Positions 6,056 to 7,301 of a stretch of DNA of 7,301 nt are shown one piece after another (position 1 is the stretch's first letter; each line of letters begins with the position of its first letter). Source of the stretch: Bacteroidales bacterium (GTDB lineage: Bacteria > Bacteroidota > Bacteroidia > Bacteroidales > UBA10428); NCBI GenBank assembly GCA_003508755.1, contig DNTK01000189.1:1-7301 (forward strand). The letters are read 5' to 3'. The position numbers and the translations under genes are program-made. The notes beneath the pieces were generated by a model that did not search any database, had not been told where the DNA came from, and saw nothing but the letters and a program-made list of their open reading frames with translations.

Positions 6056-6765
6056 TTAAGGTATTTTCTTAAAATTTTGCGTGAACGCTCAGCATAGTAG
6101 TTTTCTGAGTCTGATAACTCCTTCAACAGAGGAAGGGCCTTCTCAGGTTGGTCAGTTTTTAAGTATAGCATGCTTAAATACCATCTCGCATGCAAAGAGT
6201 AGGCATAATTGCCTTCTTTTAGTATTTCCTCAAAGGATTTCTCTGCAAGGGAATATTCTTCGGCTTCTAAAGCGCATAAGCCCAGGTAATATTTGGCGTT
6301 GGTATCATGAAAAGTTTCTTTATTGTAACTTTTAAGAATTTGAAGGGCCGTGTCGTATTCTCCCTCGGCATAAAGCTTTATAGCAAAGTCGAGCCCATCC
6401 AAAACAGAATTAGAGGAACGTGTTGTTAAATCTGTGGAATAGGGCGAATAAAATTGCTCGTAAGCTTTTTCAGGTCCTGGTGATTTAGTTATTATTATAG
6501 CGGAAAGAAGAACTAAAATACCGGCTGCAATACTGCTGGTAAACTTCACATAAAAGTGACGAGTAGTATTTTTACTGATTAATATAGAAAGCTTTTGTCT
6601 GAGATAATATACTTCATCATCGGTGATGCTCTCATTCACCTCCTGATGCAACTTAACTTGAGAGGCAAGTTGCTCGTCGGTTTCTAACTGCTGCTTGAAC
6701 GCAAGAAGCTCTTCTCCTTGGAGTTCATTGTCGAGGTATTTATCAATTTTATCCAGCATAGTCAT
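6046..6765 (-). CDS. Membrane-spanning TPR protein, probable anti-sigma factor
   Basis: The protein has 239 residues. An N-terminal helical part (about 5-66: IDKYLDNELQGEELLAFKQQ and LETDEQLASQVKLHQEV) resembles the cytoplasmic domain of Bacteroidota anti-sigma-like proteins, but it lacks the His/Cys zinc ligands of classical zinc anti-sigma factors. One membrane helix lies at about 75-93 with positive residues (RHFYVK) before it, so the N-terminus should be cytoplasmic. After the membrane come a juxtamembrane FYSPYSTDLTTR segment (105-116) and about three TPR units (123-150, 155-185, 190-220), probably periplasmic. The gene overlaps the sigma-factor gene by 17 bases (11 if the second ATG, 6759, is used), implying translational coupling and a paired function. 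By analogy it would hold the sigma factor at the membrane and sense a periplasmic event through its TPRs. The anti-sigma role is inferred from context and architecture. Confidence 0.78.
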   Translation of the reverse strand: MTMLDKIDKYLDNELQGEELLAFKQQLETDEQLASQVKLHQEVNESITDDEVYYLRQKLSILISKNTTRHFYVKFTSSIAAGILVLLSAIIITKSPGPEKAYEQFYSPYSTDLTTRSSNSVLDGLDFAIKLYAEGEYDTALQILKSYNKETFHDTNAKYYLGLCALEAEEYSLAEKSFEEILKEGNYAYSLHARWYLSMLYLKTDQPEKALPLLKELSDSENYYAERSRKILRKYLKKS

Positions 6766-7301
6766 TGCCTAACTCTTTATATTGCCTTGTGTTCTTAATT
6801 TTATCTACCAAAGCATTTTTACAAGCATACTTCTTTTTTTTCGTGTATTCCTGTGACCCATAGCCCATAAATTTTGTAATCTGCGCCATTGGGGTTCCCA
6901 GGTAAAAGAGCCTTAATACCTTTTTGCAATCTTCGCCAAGTTCTTCAAACTTTTCCCGGTATATTTTTAGACGATCGTTCTTCTCAATAACAGCATGGAT
7001 GTTTGCATCATCGTCAATCACATCTATGGGTTCCACTATCTGATTCTTTGTCCTTCTGTTTTCAAGTTCCTTAAGCCATAGCAAACGCGCGATGGAAAAT
7101 ATAAATGTGTTTAAGGAGCTTGTAAGCACAAAATTTTGTTCGCTAACTTTCCGAAAGAGAACAATAATCGTTTCCTGTAAGACATCGTCTGCATCCTCTG
7201 AGGCTCCGCTATTTTTAAGAACGTAGTGCCGAACAGGTTGTTTGTTTTGCTTAATTATGTATTGCAAGACAGCATTATCCTTGTTTTGCAAGCCCTTAAT
7301 T
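6749..7301 (-). CDS. Sigma-70-family RNA polymerase sigma factor (5' end beyond window)
   Basis: At least 183 codons are visible. Region 2 is marked by DADDVLQETIIVLFRKV, then TFIFSIARLLWLKELENRR. A variable linker leads to a C-terminal helix-turn-helix of region-4 type: LGEDCKKVLRLFYLGTPMAQ followed by MGYGSQEYTKKKKYACKNAL. This short two-domain form belongs to the sigma-70/ECF group common in Bacteroidota beside TPR membrane proteins. An internal TTG at 7291 could start it, but the preceding codons (Ile-Lys-Gly, 7300-7292) are open and fit the usual family start '...GLxNxDNxxLQYI'. The true start is therefore probably upstream of the window. The gene leads the operon and overlaps the anti-sigma gene. 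Its promoter, which would show autoregulation, is not visible. Target genes are unknown. Confidence 0.88.
   Translation of the reverse strand, partial: IKGLQNKDNAVLQYIIKQNKQPVRHYVLKNSGASEDADDVLQETIIVLFRKVSEQNFVLTSSLNTFIFSIARLLWLKELENRRTKNQIVEPIDVIDDDANIHAVIEKNDRLKIYREKFEELGEDCKKVLRLFYLGTPMAQITKFMGYGSQEYTKKKKYACKNALVDKIKNTRQYKELGNDYAG

Noticed and set aside
6013..6072. Plus-strand 19-codon ORF (ATG 6013) downstream of the CHAT gene
   Set aside because: It is very short, lies after the CHAT terminator and runs antisense into the end of the anti-sigma gene. No promoter is visible.
2917..7301. A true type III-E CRISPR (Craspase) locus
   Set aside because: No CRISPR repeats, gRAMP/Cas7-11 gene or other cas genes are present. 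The CHAT protein here has a signal peptide and a membrane anchor, unlike Csx29.

Overview
The window looks like a chromosomal segment from a member of the Bacteroidota, probably an anaerobic or microaerophilic, Marinilabiliales-like organism. The DNA is AT-rich and genes lack clear Shine-Dalgarno sequences. Several upstream regions carry the phylum's TTTG / TAnnTTTG promoter pattern. The Ddl sequence and the sigma factor/TPR anti-sigma pair are of the kind usual in this phylum. The taxonomic call rests on remembered family patterns, not on a search.

Left part (1-1704): a minus-strand operon encodes a flavin reductase-rubredoxin fusion (high-molecular-weight rubredoxin, Hrb) followed 21 bases later by rubrerythrin, which runs off the left edge. 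Together they form a plausible NAD(P)H -> flavin -> rubredoxin -> rubrerythrin chain for reducing peroxide, or O2/NO via partners outside the window. Divergently transcribed is a small four-helix membrane protein of the DUF4395 type with conserved cysteines. The 240-base divergent region holds two perfect inverted repeats and promoter-like motifs for both directions. DUF4395 is closed by a very clear intrinsic terminator.

Middle (1861-2835): a stand-alone, complete D-alanine-D-alanine ligase with all the main active-site residues, including the tyrosine typical of ordinary (vancomycin-sensitive) ligases.

Right part (2863-7301): this is the most interesting region. A good Bacteroidota promoter drives a 965-residue protein that starts at TTG. 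It has a signal peptide, a long TPR array, a CHAT (caspase-like) peptidase domain with an intact His/Cys dyad, and a C-terminal membrane anchor. Facing it, on the minus strand, are a sigma-70-family factor (start outside the window) and an overlapping gene for a membrane-spanning TPR protein that looks like its anti-sigma factor. Next comes a tiny proline/glycine-rich ORF of 29 codons, preceded in the same frame by a second open stretch with a similar peptide pattern. A hairpin that overlaps the CHAT stop codon can end transcription from both sides. Predicted topologies put the CHAT peptidase and the TPR domain of the anti-sigma protein in the same compartment, the periplasm. This suggests a proteolysis-controlled sigma switch, a non-CRISPR parallel to the TPR-CHAT/Csx30/RpoE arrangement of type III-E CRISPR systems. 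That link is inference from gene content and topology.

No RNA genes, insertion sequences, CRISPR arrays or replication origins were seen, and no gene-free stretch exceeds about 240 bases.
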